A stretch of 64,000 nucleotides of DNA from contig NC_063015.1 in the NCBI RefSeq assembly GCF_020509005.1, positions 3,038,001 to 3,102,000 on the forward strand. The letters run 5' to 3'. The stretch comes from Fulvia fulva. Lineage: Eukaryota; Ascomycota; Dothideomycetes; Mycosphaerellales; Mycosphaerellaceae. Under the pieces are notes generated by a model. The model did not search any database, had not been told where the DNA came from, and saw only the letters and a list, made by a program, of their open reading frames with translations. A program made the position numbers and the translations under genes. Shown here piece after piece: positions 9,290-22,968 of this stretch; the stretch's first letter is position 1, and each line of letters starts with the position of its first letter.

Positions 9290-12200
9290 GATACGCTTAG
9301 TATCATCTAGTATAACGTCAACTATAGTAAGGATATAGTCTAGAACCATTTCCTATACGAGGCGGACCCGCGCGTCTACTACGTCCTTATAATCTAGGAG
9401 CTATAGATTAACCCGTACTATAAGAGACTAACGACCTACAAGTTACTAGGCTATACGATATGCCTACGAGGCGACGGTAGACCCCGTACGTACTTCTATG
9501 TTAGTAAGGACATACTAGAATCCGACTAGGAGGTAGTGTACTACGTAGACGAAGAAGGCGGGGGCGATAATACCTCCCTCTACGTAGGTAGTACCTAGAT
9601 ATATAACCTATATATACAACCGCTAGCCTCGAGGTCTAGCCGCGACCTAGGGGTCTATAGACACCTAGATACTACGCTTAAGAGACAAGGGTGCCACATC
9701 GTAGTAGGAGACTTTAATATACACTACCCTTCCTAGGAAAGCCTTATATAGCCGTACCCTATAGCCGACGAAGTACTCGACTTAATAGCGAGTAACGTAA
9801 TTGCCCTTAATACCCCGAAGGACCTAGGCACCTAGAGGAGAGGGGGACTCTAAGGCACGATCGACCTCTCCTAGATCTTAGATAGCTACTACTATACGGT
9901 AACCTACTATAGGATCGAACATGAACTCGAGGCGTCGTTAGACTATATACTAGTTAGGACCTCTATTACGACATAGATATAACGTATACTAGCGAGAACC
10001 CCTAAGCTAAACTAGGGAAAGGCCTACTAGGCCAATATCTAGGCGTACCTCGATAACTCTAAGAGGCTAGTCTAGATCGCGTAGTAGTAATACAACAGTA
10101 AAGACGAGATAGACGAAGTAGTCTAGGGGTTAATAGACGAAATAAGAAAAGCGACCTCACTTTACGTTCCGCTTACCTAACTAACGATATAGTCTAAACT
10201 ATACTAGACGCCGGAGTATACTACGGTAGTAAGAGAAGTAAGGAGAGCCCGCCGGGTATAGACGAGTAGCTATAGCGAGGAGGCCTAGAACGTATATAGA
10301 GAGGCATACTAACAGAAGAAAGCCATAATACGAAGGGAGAAAGTAGTCGGCTAGAGGGCTATAGTAGAAGAAATCGCCGGCAAGCTAGAGAATATATAGA
10401 AGCTAGCAAAATGGGCCCGATAGGACCCTATATAGGGCCTCTCCTTCTCTATCCTAGCGCTATAATCGCCTAGTGGCCCGGTTAGCGACCCCGAGGCTTA
10501 GGCGCGTCTACTAGCTAGCAAGTTCTTCCCGCCCCTAGTCGAGGCTAATCTAAGCGATATAAACAGCTCTACTCCCCTAGCCCCTAGTATCGCGGTCTAA
10601 TAGGAGGTGTCCGAGGGAGAAGTTGCCGCTATACTAAGGAAGTTACCGGCGAAGAAAGCCCCGGGGCCGGATAGTATCCTAAACGAGCTACTAAAGAAGT
10701 GTAGAGATCAACTAGCCCTAGTAGTTATAGCGATCTTTAACGCCTGCCTATAGACCGGATACTACCCGATAGCTTTTAAACAATCGACGACAGTAGTCCT
10801 ACGTAAGCCGTAGAAGGAAGACTATACGTAGGTAAAGTCGTACCGCCTAATTGCGCTCCTTAATACTCTTAGGAAGGCGCTTAAGAAGCTAGTTATAACG
10901 AGACTCTCCGAGGCGGTAGAGGAACACTCCCTACTCCCGGACACCTAGATAGGTACGCGCCTATAGCGATCGACGCTATCCGCGATAGAACTTATTACCT
11001 CTTAGGTAAAGGCTATCTAGTATAAGAATAGGGACAAGGTAGCTTCCTTACTTAGCCTAGACATATCGGGAGCCTTCGACTACGTGTTATACCCGCGGCT
11101 ACTCTATATCCTAAGGTCGAAAGGACTCCCTAAGTGGCTTGTCAACTTCGTACGGTCCTACCTCTAAAACCGTAGTACGTCGATCCTAGTCGGCTAGTAT
11201 AGAAGCCTATTTCAAGCAGTCTATACTAGAATCCCGTAAGGCTTAACGCTAGTACCTATTCTGTTCCTCTTCTTTATAGCGACGCTACTCCTAGCCCTAG
11301 AATCCTAGAACACCGCTACGAGCGGCTTCGTAGACGACATAAACATCCTAGCGTAGTCTTCCTCGACTAAGGAGAACTATAGGCTACTAGAAGAGAAGCA
11401 CAAGATCTACGAGGACTAGGCTAGGAGGTACGGGGCTCGGTTTACTCTAGAAAAGTACAATCTAATACACTTTACGCGCCGGCTACGGTTCTATAATATA
11501 TAAGCTTCTATCTAGATATAGGGGCACACGACTAACCCGGCAAATCAGCTTAGGATCCTCGGACTATAGGTGGACCCGGCGCTACGGTAGAGGAAGTACG
11601 TATAGGCAATATTACGGAAAGCTAAATAGAATATAGCATTATACTAGAGGCTTACTACGTCTATATAGGGGGCGGACTTCCGGTAGTCACGACTTCTATA
11701 TACGGCTATTATACGGCTACTCCTTACCTATAGTAGCTAAGTATAGTCCTTAGGCGAGAGGGCCTACCTATTAAAGGGACTCGTCGCGCCGCTAGCGAAG
11801 ATCTAAAACCAATGCCTAAGGAAGGTTACCGGGGTATATAAGTCGATACTAACGAGGATACTTAAGTACGAGACCGCTATACCGCCGATCGACCTATATA
11901 TCTAGGGACTACGGACCTCCTACTTAGGTAAGTCGGTATAGTACCTAGTATAGAAGGTCATCGCTAGTATAGTCGTAAGGGCCCGCGAATCAGTACTAGC
12001 GTATAAGGGCATTCGACCCGGAAACGAGCCGAACTACCGGGTAAGGGACGAATAGCTAGTAATATAATAGGGAGGTAAGAAATCGTTTATAGAGCAACTA
12101 TAGAAAGAGAGGTAGAACAACTAGGTTATAGGGTATAGTAGACGACCTTAGCTAGCGGGACAACCTAAGGAATAGTTAGCTATAAAATCCGCGGTCAAGC

Positions 12201-12690
12201 ACCCCCCGAAGCTTATCTACTACCGCCTTACGAGGGTATAGAGTAGTATAGCAACCTAACTACGAAGCGAACATATCGGCCTCTAGGGGTACCTATTATA
12301 GAGGAAGGTTCTAGGATATACGAATACTAGCTACCCCTACGGCTATCGCTCCTAGAACGTACGGCACGTACTCCTCGTCTGTCCGAGGTAGTCGCTAGGA
12401 AGGGGGGAGTGGATAGCAAAGGCGAGGAACCGGACGATTAGGGCACTTCTTAACAACGCTAAAGACCTACGGCGTATTACGAACTAGATACTAGAGAAGG
12501 GCTAGCTAGAACAGTACCGCCTAGTAGGAGTAGTATAGGAAGAGAGGATACGACGTAGCGCGACGAGACCGGCTAGGAGCGGGGGCTAACGGGGTAGTAA
12601 TATAGACTACGTACGTTTAGAGGGAAAGCTAAACTAGACAAGGAGTAGTCGGGGGCGGGAAGGGTTCTCACCTATTCGGGTTTCCCTTTG
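9290..12690 (+). pseudogene. LINE A1 ORF2: endonuclease and reverse transcriptase (RIPed)
   Basis: The AP-like endonuclease is at about 9310-9990: QYNVNYSKDIVQ, an EL block, VVGDFNIHYPSW and a C-terminal LDYILVRTS. The RT is at about 10630-11500: KKAPGPDSILNELLKK, VVLRKP, LSLDISGAFDYV, a PQGL-type motif and the catalytic FVDD at 11327-11338, which is intact. After the RT comes a C-terminal region with a C...SQN..H.L..C knuckle near 12320-12380. I did not see an RNase H domain. Such a protein nicks target DNA and primes cDNA synthesis from the nick. Dozens of TAG codons, mainly at Q and W positions, abolish it. Confidence 0.85.
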
Positions 12691-12759
12691 TATATAACAA
12701 TAGATATATACCTATATAGGCCGGATAGGGTCCTAATATAGGGGAATGACAAATCTATC
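12660..12759 (+). other. LINE A1 3' terminal region with ATCT tail, shared with families B and C
   Basis: It contains a short hairpin (ACC...GGGT, 12670-12681) flanked by AAGGG and CCCTT, then a conserved block from 12711 (CCTATATAGG, AGGGTCCTA, GGGGAATGA), then AAATCTATCT. The same order is found in C1 (30150-30260) and B1 (43650-43756). It is probably the RNA end recognised by the LINE reverse transcriptase. Confidence 0.65.
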
Positions 12760-12774
12760 TATATAGTCGTAGAA

Positions 12775-15470
12775 AGCCTATACGATACGAGTACGTACCG
12801 GGATTTCACCTTTATCTAGACTGTCTTCTAACTCCGGAGGAACGAATAGGCTTTAACTACTATATATATTCTTAATGTATATTATGCCTCCGACTAGGAC
12901 TATATAATAGTTATCGATACGGTACTTCCTTAGTTAGGTATATAGATCATCTCGTTCTAGCTATTAGACGGCTTCCTTAACCTCTAGTTACGTATAGAGT
13001 CCTCGAATAGCGGTCGTAAGCGGGGTTATAACGTTATTATTATATACCGATAATACTCTAGTAGACGATAGGGTTAGGATACGATCTAGGCCTAGTTATA
13101 CCTAATACTACTATTAGTTTCGTAGGTCATCTAGGTCTCTAGGCTTCGGCAAGTCCTATAAACGTCGGGTTAAGCTATCTAGCTTAGTACCTTAAACTCC
13201 TAGCCTATAGACGATCTTAAAGAAGAACTACGAGAGAAACTCGGCCTAGCGAGCTTATCTACGGTTCAATTACTTCGTGCTTATAAACTATTCGAGGTTC
13301 TTATAATCGGAGTATATAAGCGTCGGCTTGTCCTTAGATTCCGGGTCTAGTAGATTCTTATAATCGTCGGTGCCGTATTCGTTAATAGTTAGCTCCGGTC
13401 GCTATTCCTCGAAAGCTTATATAATAGCTAGGAGCTCCTTATCGTAGATGTCGTAGTTATATTACTAGGGATCTATCTTCTTAGATATATAAGCGATAGG
13501 ATATAACGCTCCTTACTTATTACGTTATAAGAGTACTACTACTATTACGTAATCTAAGGCATCTGTTTCTATAATAGTCTCTCGCCCTAGGTAGAAGTTT
13601 TTTAAGGTAGGCGTATCGAGAAATACTTACTTTAATACCTCGAACGCCTATTAATATACTAGAGACTAGTCCTATAGGACATTCTTCCTCGTAAGCTTCG
13701 TTATAGGCAAGTAGATCTTGCTAAAATCCTTAATAAACCTACGGTAGAAGTTAGTAAACCCTATAAACGACAAGATGTCGGTGACATTCGCGGGTATAGG
13801 CTAATTCTTAACGTATTTAATCTTAGCTAGGTCCATCTTAATGCCCTTATTTATAATAATAACACCTAGATAAGTAGTCTCGTGTCTAAAGAACTCGTAT
13901 TTGTTAATATCTAACTAGAGCCCGGCGGTATCTAGCTTTTATAGGACCTTTAGGACATATTAGATATACTCTTCTCTTGTCTTACTGAAGACAAGTACGT
14001 TATTAAGGTAACATAATACGAAGTCATCTAGAAACTCCCTTAGTATATCGTTTATAAATAACTAAAACGTTCCTAGTATATTATATAGTCCAAAAGGCAT
14101 AACTACGTACTTAAACTGCCTATATCTAGTAGTAAAGGCCGTTTTCTACTCGTCTCCTACTATAATACGGATACGATTAAACGTAGGGATAACATCTAGT
14201 TTAGTAAACTATTGCGCGCTAGCAATACGATCTAAGGTCTCCTAAAATAGTAGAATCGGGTAGCGACTCTTCGTCGTAAGCGCGTTTAGAGCTCTATAGT
14301 CTACGTATACTCGTAGCCCTCTACCCGGCTTTTTGACTATTAGAATAGGTACTACTACTAGTAATACGCTTCTCTAAATAAAACCTTTCTTAAGTTAGTC
14401 GTCGATCTACTTCTTGATCACCTCGTTTTCTCGTATAGAGAAGGAGTATAGTCTTCGAAATAGCGGTATCTAACTATTCTTTAGCTTAATCTTATAGTCT
14501 ACGCTAGGCCGTCGCAGTAGGACCTTATCTACTTCCTTACGGCTAAATAGCCTAGCTATTTCCCTAAACTCTACTAGTAACAAAGGGATAGGATCCTAGT
14601 CTTTGTCCTTACCGTTTATAAAACGTTAATAGTCGTTAGCTAATATAGTAGAGGCGTTAAGTTACCGCTAGGTATAGTCACCCCGGGGCTCCTCCTATCT
14701 ATCTATGTTTTCTTAAGTATTAGTATCTACTAACATCGCCGCGCTACCTCCTAGTACTAGCTCCGCTCTTATACTAAAAGCCTTTAGTATATACGCGGAT
14801 AGCGGGTCTCGCGCGACTTACTTATTAGGATTTTCTTTCGGGTTAAATATCTATATTATATATACTTTATAGCCCTTCCTCCGGCTTATACGCCGAAGTG
14901 CTTCTACATTAATAGGCTTGATATCGATCTCCGGCTCAGTCTTAACCTTTAGTTCTTTCTTCGTTCGACGCGCTAGGTGCTTAAGTATTTCAACCCTATC
15001 GGCGGGTAGTAGCTAGCGGACGTAGTAAGACGGTTCCGGTTTATCGTAGGTGTCGACGGTATGTCGTATTACTACCTTCGTCGTGTACGTCTCCTATACT
15101 ACTATAGGTTCGTCTTTATCCTCTACGTAGGGTTTAGCGTAATTAGATAGAGCTTAAGGTCGCGAACTCTCTAGTACTAGTATCTCGGTCTAAAGAACGC
15201 CTCTTAGTATAATACCCTTATCGTTAATAGACTATACGTATACTAGTTTAGTTCCGAGTATATAGTTCTGTCGACAATATAGTAAGAATAGGGTTATAGT
15301 TCCTAACGTATAGTAGAACGTAGGTTAATACTCGTCGTACTAGGGACGGCCGAGGACTATATCGTATTCTAGTAATACGTAGTAGCTAGACCTAGTCTCT
15401 ACGTAGTTACCGATCTAAATCTATACCGTTATTCTATAAGTAATAAGGTCACTAGTAGGTCGGCTATCTA
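12775..15470 (-). pseudogene. Gypsy A RNase H, reverse transcriptase and protease region (RIPed)
   Basis: Right of LINE A1 the minus strand continues gypsy A pol. About 13200-13450 corresponds to RNase H and the tail preceding integrase (a pattern like SDYKNL...F...LNRRQARW). About 13480-14480 corresponds to RT and its C-terminal part, including the block around 14280-14340 matching the 'D-Y-R-x-L-N' region. About 14700-15470 is protease and spacer. Domain order agrees with element I. TAG and TAA codons are too dense for any open frame. The segment from 12775 to about 13190 is the spacer between RNase H and integrase and shows no clear domain. It ends in the TSD of LINE A2. Confidence 0.7.
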
Positions 15471-15686
15471 CTAATATCAGCCCTAACTCGATACTTCTCG
15501 GGAGGGAATCATCGATCTCTACGCCAAAACACGACACATTCGAAAGCTCTTATCAAGGCCATTCTAACGATATAAAAAGTAGGCCACTACCCCTAGGACT
15601 AAGGGAGTTCTACCTTATTCAATCTGGACAGCTTGAAGCTCTCTTCACCCTGTTTCTTTAGCTCTAAACGCCGCGGAGGTGCCTAG

Positions 15687-16970
15687 CTACATTAGGCAAC
15701 TCCTAGGCAATAGTAGCCTAGGCTACGGTACTAACGGCGCCTACGGCCCTATAGGCGAAGCCCCCCTAAGACAACTAGTAGCAACTTATAGAGGACGTAA
15801 AAAGTATAGAAACTAACGATCAGCTCCCTTACCGGTCTCTATAGGTAATGATCACTTAGCTACGTACGGCGCTTATACTGTCGTATTACCGAGGGTAATA
15901 AGAAATGAGGACGACGTCCTAGGCGATTAGTAAGGCCACCCGGAATCAACACCCCTATAGCTAGGCATCGGTCGCGGTATCGATACTAGGCCCCCGCCTA
16001 ACGTACGATATAGTTACGATCCGTATTATAGCAAAGGAAGACTAGGCCGAAGTTACGAAGCTATCGAACAAGGAGCTCGCCTAACGAATCAACTAACTAG
16101 GCGTAGTCGTAGTAAACTAACAGTCTAACGGCACTCTATAGATCTATACTAGCTCTACTACTACTAGGAGGCACCTAGAGGCATAGCTATAGTAGGCATC
16201 TAAGGTTACGGCATTAGCGAAGGTCTTAACGAAACAATTCACGATCCTAGTCTACGACATACCTAAGGAGTTTGACCTAACTAACTAGGGTCACCTACGC
16301 GCTCTCTAAGAGGACAACCCGGTCACTCTTAACTCTCTAATCTAGAAGGCGACTTGGCTCTATAGGAAATGGCCAGAAGACAAGAAGGCCTCGGCGCTAA
16401 TAGTATAGCTATAAGACGCGAAAGCGGCGGATCTAGCGATAGAACAAGGCCTAGTCTAGCAATATAGCCTCAAGATAGTAGAAAAGCACTCCTTATCCTT
16501 TCGTGTCCTCCAATACTTCAAATGCTAATAGTATAGACACTAAACCTACACGTGCACAAATAAGTAGGCCTGCTCGAACTATATAGGAGACTATATATCT
16601 AGGGACTATACATCGACTACGAGACGGTACGCGAACTGTCCGGGGCACTACCTATCGTATAGTACGGAATGCCTATAGCGGAAACTAGCGAAAAACAAGG
16701 CAATCACAAACAGAACCGTCGCCCTAAGATTCTACGGCGACCGTAAGGCTAGCCTATACCGGAACTAACTAGCGGCGGTCGGGTATAAGCGCCCTAGGGC
16801 CGAGAACGATATAAAGGATACGTAACCTAGGGCGTACGGGAGGCTACGTACTCTACTAGCTACGGCGAGGGAATCTAACTAGGCCCGGCTCCCCTTTAGT
16901 ATATAGCCGATAGGCGTAGACTAGGACGTATAGGGTAGTAGGAGATAGGACGATATAGAGGAAATAATTG
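15687..16970 (+). pseudogene. LINE A2 ORF1 (RIPed)
   Basis: It is collinear with A1 ORF1 and shares most of its stops. The CCHC cluster at about 16510-16680 is somewhat better preserved: TGCACAAATAAG keeps a Cys codon that is TAT in A1. Its role would be RNA binding. Limits are approximate. Confidence 0.7.
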
Positions 16971-16989
16971 TCGATACTAATAACTAGCC

Positions 16990-19900
16990 TCGACACGCTT
17001 AGTATTATCTAGTATAACGTCAACTATAGCAAGGATATAGTCTAGAACCATTTCCTATACGAGGCGGACCCGCGCGTCTACTACGTCCTTACAATCTAGG
17101 AGCTATAGATTAACCCGTACTATAAGAGACTAACGACCTATAAGTCACTAGGCTATACGACATACCTACGAGGCGACGGTAGACCCCGTACGTGCTTCTA
17201 TATTAGTAAGGACATACTAGAATCCGACTAGGAGGTAGTGTACTACGTAGACGAAGAAGGCGGGGGCGATATTACCTCCCTCTACGTAGGTAGCACCTAG
17301 ATATACAACCTATATATACAACCGCTAGCCTCGAGGTCTAGCCGCGACCTAGGGGTCTGTAGACACCTAGACAGTGCGCTTAAGAGACAAGGGTGCCACA
17401 TCGTAGTAGGAGACTTTAATATATACTACCCTTCCTAGGAAAGCCTTATATAGCCGTACCCTATAGCCGACGAAGTACTCGACTTAATAGCGAGCAACGT
17501 AATTGCCCTTAATACCCCGAAGGACCTAGGCACCTAGAAGAGAGGGGGACTCTAAGGCACGATCGACCTCTCCTAGATCTTAGATAGCTACTACTATACG
17601 GTAACCTACTATAGGATCGAACATAAACTCGAGGCGTCGTTAGACTATATACTAGTTAGGACCTCTATTACGACATAGATATAACGTATACTAGCGAGAA
17701 CCCCTAAGCTAAACTAGGGAAAGGCCTACTAGGCTAATATCTAGGCGTACCTCGATAACTCTAAGAGGCTAGTCCAGATCGCGTAGTAGCAATATAATAG
17801 TAAAGACGAGATAGACGAAGCAGTCTAGGGGTTGATAGACGAAATAAGAAAAGCGACCTCACTTCACGTTCCGCTTACCTAACTAACGACATAGTCTAAA
17901 CTATACTAGACGCCGGAGTACACTACGGTAGTAAGAGAAGTAAGGAGAGCCCGCCGGGTATAGACGAGCAGCTATAGCGAGGAGGCCTAGAACGTATATA
18001 GGGAGGCATACTAATAGAAGAAAGCCATAATACGGAGGGAGAAAGCAGTCGGCTAGAGGGCTATAGTAGAAGAAATCGCCGGCAAGCTAGAGAGGATGTA
18101 GAAGCTAGCGAAATGGGCCCGACAGGACCCTATATAGGGCCCCTCCTTCTCTATCCTAGCGCTATAATCGCCTAGTAGCCCGGTTAGCGACCCCGAGGCT
18201 AAGGCGCGTCTACTAGCTAGCAAGTTCTTCCTACCCCTAGTCGAGGCTAATCTAAGCGATATAAACAGCTCTACTCCCCTAGCCCCTAGCATCGCGGTCT
18301 AATAGGAGGTGTCCGAGGGAGAAGTTGCCGCTATACTAAGGAAGTTGCCGGCGAAGAAAGCCCCGGGGCCGGATAGGATCCTAAACGAGCTACTAAAGAA
18401 GTGTAGAGATCAACTAGCCCTAGTAGTTATAGCGATCTTTAACGCCTGCCTATAGACCGGATACTACCCGATAGCTTTTAAACAATCGACGACAGTAGTC
18501 CTACGTAAGCCGTAGAAGGAAGACTATACGTAGGTGAAGTCGTACCGCCCAATTGCGCTCCTTAACACTCTTAGGAAGGCGCTTAAGAAGCTGGTTATAA
18601 CGAGACTCTCCGAGGCGGTAGAGGAACACCCCCTACTCCCGGACACCTAGATAGGTACGCGCCTATAGCGATCGACGCTATCCGCGATAGAACTTATTAC
18701 CTCTTAGGTAAAGGCTATCTAGTATAAGAATAGGGACAAGGTGGCTTCCTTACTTAGCCTAGATATATCGGGAGCCTTCGACTACGTGTTATACCCGCGG
18801 CTTCTCTATATCCTAAGGTCGAAAGGACTCCCTAAGTAGCTTATTAACTTCGTACGGTCCTACCTCTAAAACCGTAGTACGTCGATCCTAGTCGGCTAGT
18901 ATAGAAGCCTATTTCAAGCAGTCTATACTAGAATCCCGTAAGGCTTAACGCTAGTACCTATTCTGTTCCTCTTCTTTATAGCGACGCTACTCCTAGCCCT
19001 AGAATCCTAGAACACCGCTACGAGCGGCTTCGTAGACGACATAAACATCCTAGCGTAGTCTTCCTCGACTAAGGAGAACTGTAGGCTACTAGAAGAGAAG
19101 CATAAGATCTACGAGGACTAGGCTAGGAGGCACGGGGCTCGGTTTGCCCTAGAAAAGTACAATCTAATACACTTTACGCGCCGGCCACGGTTCTATAATA
19201 TACAAGCTTCTATCTAGATATAGGGGCACACGACTAACCCGGCAAATCAGCTTAGGATCCTCGGACTATAGGTAGACCCGGCGCTACGGTAGAGGAAGTA
19301 CGTATAGGTAATATTACGGAAAGCTGAACAGAATATAGTATTATGCCAGAGGCTCACTACGTCTATATAGGGGGCGGACTTCCGGCAGTTACGACTTCTA
19401 TATACGGCTATTATACGGCTAGTCCTTACCTATAGTAGCTAAGTATAGTCCTTAGGCGAGAGGGCCTACTAATTAAAGGGACTCGTCGCGCCGCTAGCGA
19501 AGATCCAAAACTAATGCCTAAGGAAGGTTATAGGGGTATATAAGTCGACACTAACGAGGATGCTTAAGTACGAGACCGCTATACCGCCGATCGACCTATA
19601 TATCTAGGGACTACGGACCTCCTACTTAGGCAAGTCGGCATAGTACCTAGTATAGAAGGTCATCGCTAGTGTAGTCGTAAGGGCCCGCGAATTAGTACTA
19701 GCGTATAAGGGCATTCGACCCGGAAACGAGCCGAACTACCGGGTAAGGGACGAATAGCTAGTAATATAATAGGAAGGTAAGAAATCGTTTGTAGAGCAAC
19801 TATAGAAAGAGAGGTAGAACAACTAGGTTATAGGGTATAGTGGACGCCCTTAGCTAGCGGGACAACCTAAGGAATAGTTAGCTACAAAATCCGCGGTCAA

Positions 19901-20390
19901 GTACCCCCCGAAGCTTATCTACTACCGCCTTACGAGGGTATAGAGTAGTATAGTAACCTAACTACGAAGCGAACATATCGGCCTCTAGGGGTACCTATTA
20001 TAGAGGAAGGTTCTAGGATATACGAATACTAGCTGCCCCTACGGCTATCGCTCCTAGAACGTACGGCACGTACTCCTCGTCTGTCCGAGGTAGTCGCTAG
20101 GAAGGGGGGAGTGGATAGTAAAGGCGAGGAACCGGACGATTAGGGCACTTCTTAACAACGCTAAAGACCTACGGCGTATTACGAACTAGATACTAGAGAA
20201 GGGCTAGCTAGAATAGTACCGCCTAGTAGGAGCAGTACAGGAAGAGAGGACACGACGTAGCGCGACGAGACCGGCTAGGAGCGGGGGCTAACGGGGTAGT
20301 GATATAGACTACGTACATTCAGAGGGAAAGCTAATCTAGATAAGGAGTAGTCGGGGGCGGGAAGGGTTTTTACCTATTCGGGTTTCCCTT
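16990..20390 (+). pseudogene. LINE A2 ORF2: endonuclease and RT (RIPed)
   Basis: The domains follow A1: endonuclease at about 17010-17690 with GDFNIYYPSW, RT at about 18330-19200 with KKAPGPD and an intact FVDD at 19029-19040, then the C-terminal knuckle region. TAG stops fall at the same Q and W codons as in A1, with a few private CA/TA differences. No open frame of functional size remains. A 79-codon antisense ORF at 18053-18292 is a chance product of RIP composition. Confidence 0.8.
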
Positions 20391-20481
20391 TGTATATAAC
20401 AATAGATATATACCTATATAGGCCGGATAGGGTCCTAGAACAGGGGAATGACAAATCTATCTATCTAATATCAGCCCTAAC

Positions 20482-22968
20482 GGATTAGGTAGCTATATTA
20501 TATTAAGGTTATTCTTATACCTAAAGTCGATATTAAAGTACGTAGAGTTAGCACTATTATTATAAAGGGTTTAAGTAGGGATCTTTCTATTCACTATATA
20601 TAGTATAACTAGATAAGAAGCTATTACCGGATTGTGTTTATCTATAGAGTAGTTTATAGCTAGTAGGGAGTATACCGATATGCTCAAAACCTTGCCTCCC
20701 TTAGGAGGCCTATGTTTATATTTATGCTTTTTCTCGTTTTCTCGTAACTCTAACTCGTACGGTCTACTACGTATTACGCTTACGTAGTAGACTAGGCGTT
20801 TCCCCCGCCGCCGGTATTATTAGCGTTACTACTATTACTAGCGTTACGGCGGTTATTACTTAGGTTATAGCCTAGCGTAAATAGGTAGCGGGCGACATCT
20901 CGAAGGGGGTACGAATTAGTATCGACACGGCGGTGACCTTCTTATTCGCATTTTAAGCACCGATTCTAATCGATATATTCCTAGGCGCGAGTAGTATCTA
21001 AAGGTTAGATATACTAAAATGCCTAAGGTCGATTAGCCTACTTAGTCTTAGCGTTCGGGTTAGTATTATTACCGCTACTACTCGAAGCCGTATCCTTCTT
21101 ATCGTCGTTACCCTTAGTAGTCTTCTTATTACCTTAGGTCTTATTACTATTACCGGTCTTACCGTACTTAAGGTCGAACGCCTTAAACTTGTCCTCGTAG
21201 TTATATAGCGTAGACACGACTTGCTTAAGGGCTATATAGACTATGTCCTCGTTTATAATACGGTTGGCGTAGCGCGAGTTTAACTTACGGAGTAGGAAGT
21301 CCTTCTCGAGTTTCTTTTCCTTCGCGCCGTTATTAAGGTTAACGATATCGGCGTTCTTATAGAAGGATAGGTAGAAGTCACTAAACTTCTCCTTATCACC
21401 CTACTATAGACTATTAAGCTTAGTTATAGTATTAGTATAGGTATTACGGGTACCGTAGCGCCGGGCTAGATCTTCTATTCCCTTATCTATAGAAGCGTAC
21501 TAAGTAGTCGTGCCTTCCGTAGACTTAGTAAGACTAGGGATCTTTAAGTCGACATAGGTCTATATACCGTTCTTTAACTAGCTCTAGACGTTCTAAAGGG
21601 AAACCCTTTATAGTACGGTACTTCGAGGCTTAGAGCTTAGCTTCGGTAGTACGCTACTACTCTTAGAACTTAATATCGTCGCTCTTTAGATCGAACTTAA
21701 TAGGGGCCTTTGGCTCGTTAGAGGACTTGATACTAGTACTTATGTCGGCGTCGTAAGTCGTATATACAGAGATAGGGTTACTATCTAAGTCGGTACTCGG
21801 GCAATTCTTCCTACCCTTACGACTATTCTTACGGCCCTTATTACCGTCGTCCTTATTGTCTAATAAGTCTAATAAATCCGGGTCCGACTTCTTCTTGTTA
21901 GGTTTGCCTCTATTTTACTAACGCTCTAGTAACTCTTTAGACTCGGTTCGCTAAGGTAGTAGGTCTTACTTTTCCTTAGACCGGCTACGGTCTATCTCTT
22001 ACTTCTTAAGCTTAGTAATACGCTTCTCGGCTACTACGAGCTTAGTCTCGGTCTCTACTAGCTTACTCTCCGCTACCTTATACTACGTACGATATACCTT
22101 CTTTATATCTTTAGCCCTCGTAAGCTCGTCTAGGTCGGTAACGATAGTATTATCGCGCTTAGTAAGCTCCTCCTTTAGTCGCGTAACCTCCTCTTCTAGG
22201 GACTGTCTAGTCGCCTATTCCGTATCGATTATATTCCCGAGTCGGTCTATCTAGTCCTTAGTATCTTACGCCTTACGGAGGTTAATACGGTTAGCTATAT
22301 CGAGCGTAGTATTAAGTTTATACGTACGTCGGTAATCGGACTCGATATTATAGAGGATCTTATAGATCTACTAGGGATTATCATTAACTGTCTTCTTAAA
22401 CTTGTCTATATTCAACCCGTTTAACGAGTCGAAGGCTTCCTAGAAGTTATCGATAGTAACTCGCCTCTTCCTCGGTACCTTAGTACCCTTATCTTCTATC
22501 TTATCCTCGATAAACTCCGCCCTATATAGGTTAGCTAAGTTTAGCTCTATCTCGACCTCCTCTTCTTTAATCGCCTAAAGTTAGTCGAACACCTTCTTAT
22601 ACTACTTACGGTACTAGTTATTCTCGTCGAGGAGCCTATTTACGATATCCTCTTTACGTCCTTAAGTCTATATCGCCGGGTTTACGCTATTATTATCGGG
22701 TAGATCGGATAGTAGGGTAAAGAAGGATGATCTATTAAGGGACGCGCGATGAACGCGTCTATTAGTGTTCTCTATACTTACGCCTAGTACGCCGGTACCG
22801 GTCTGTCTCGCTATTATTACTATATTAGCTATAATCTACTTTAAGGTACGACTTAGTAAGTACGATACCTAATCTTAGCACTTCCTCGTATACTATCGCG
22901 GTTTCTCTATAATCTCCCGAATATAGCTTCTCGTGTCTCTCTATACGTTAGTAATGATCTATTCGAAG
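20482..22968 (-). pseudogene. gag: Gypsy A gag region (RIPed)
   Basis: This is the 5' coding end of gypsy A on the minus strand, between LINE A2 and the right LTR. A zinc-knuckle relic is visible at about 20915-20965 (CLKCE, then EGHRR, the usual C-x2-C-x4-H spacing with a stop between). To its right a long Lys/Glu-rich, coiled-coil-like and capsid-like region extends to about 22750. The frame is broken by many TAG and TAA codons. A gag protein would form the particle around element RNA. The exact start is not determinable. Confidence 0.65.

Larger units (their letters stand above)
7769..12759 (+). mobile_element. LINE A1: Tad1-like non-LTR retrotransposon, full length, RIPed
   Basis: The element lies between 15-bp duplications at 7754-7768 and 12760-12774. 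It has a 40-base leader not shared with A2, ORF1 with CCHC knuckles, ORF2 with endonuclease and RT, a 3' end shared with other LINE families, and an ATCT-repeat tail. It is inserted in gypsy A integrase. It is nearly collinear with A2 (offset about 7.7 kb) and A3, differing mostly at CA/TA and TG/TA positions. Confidence 0.9.
15488..20464 (+). mobile_element. LINE A2: second full-length family A copy, RIPed
   Basis: It lies between copies of CTAATATCAGCCCTAAC (15471-15487 and 20465-20481), whose first bases may belong to the tail. Homology with A1 starts at 15511 (ATCGATCTCT); the 23 bases before it are different from the other copies. It is in the same orientation as A1 and in the same gypsy A host. 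It retains slightly more CA dinucleotides than A1. The tail is an ATCT repeat. Confidence 0.9.

Noticed and set aside
18053..18292. 79-codon minus-strand ORF
   Set aside because: It is antisense to LINE A2 RT; RIPed sense strands full of TAG tend to leave antisense frames open (CTA codons).
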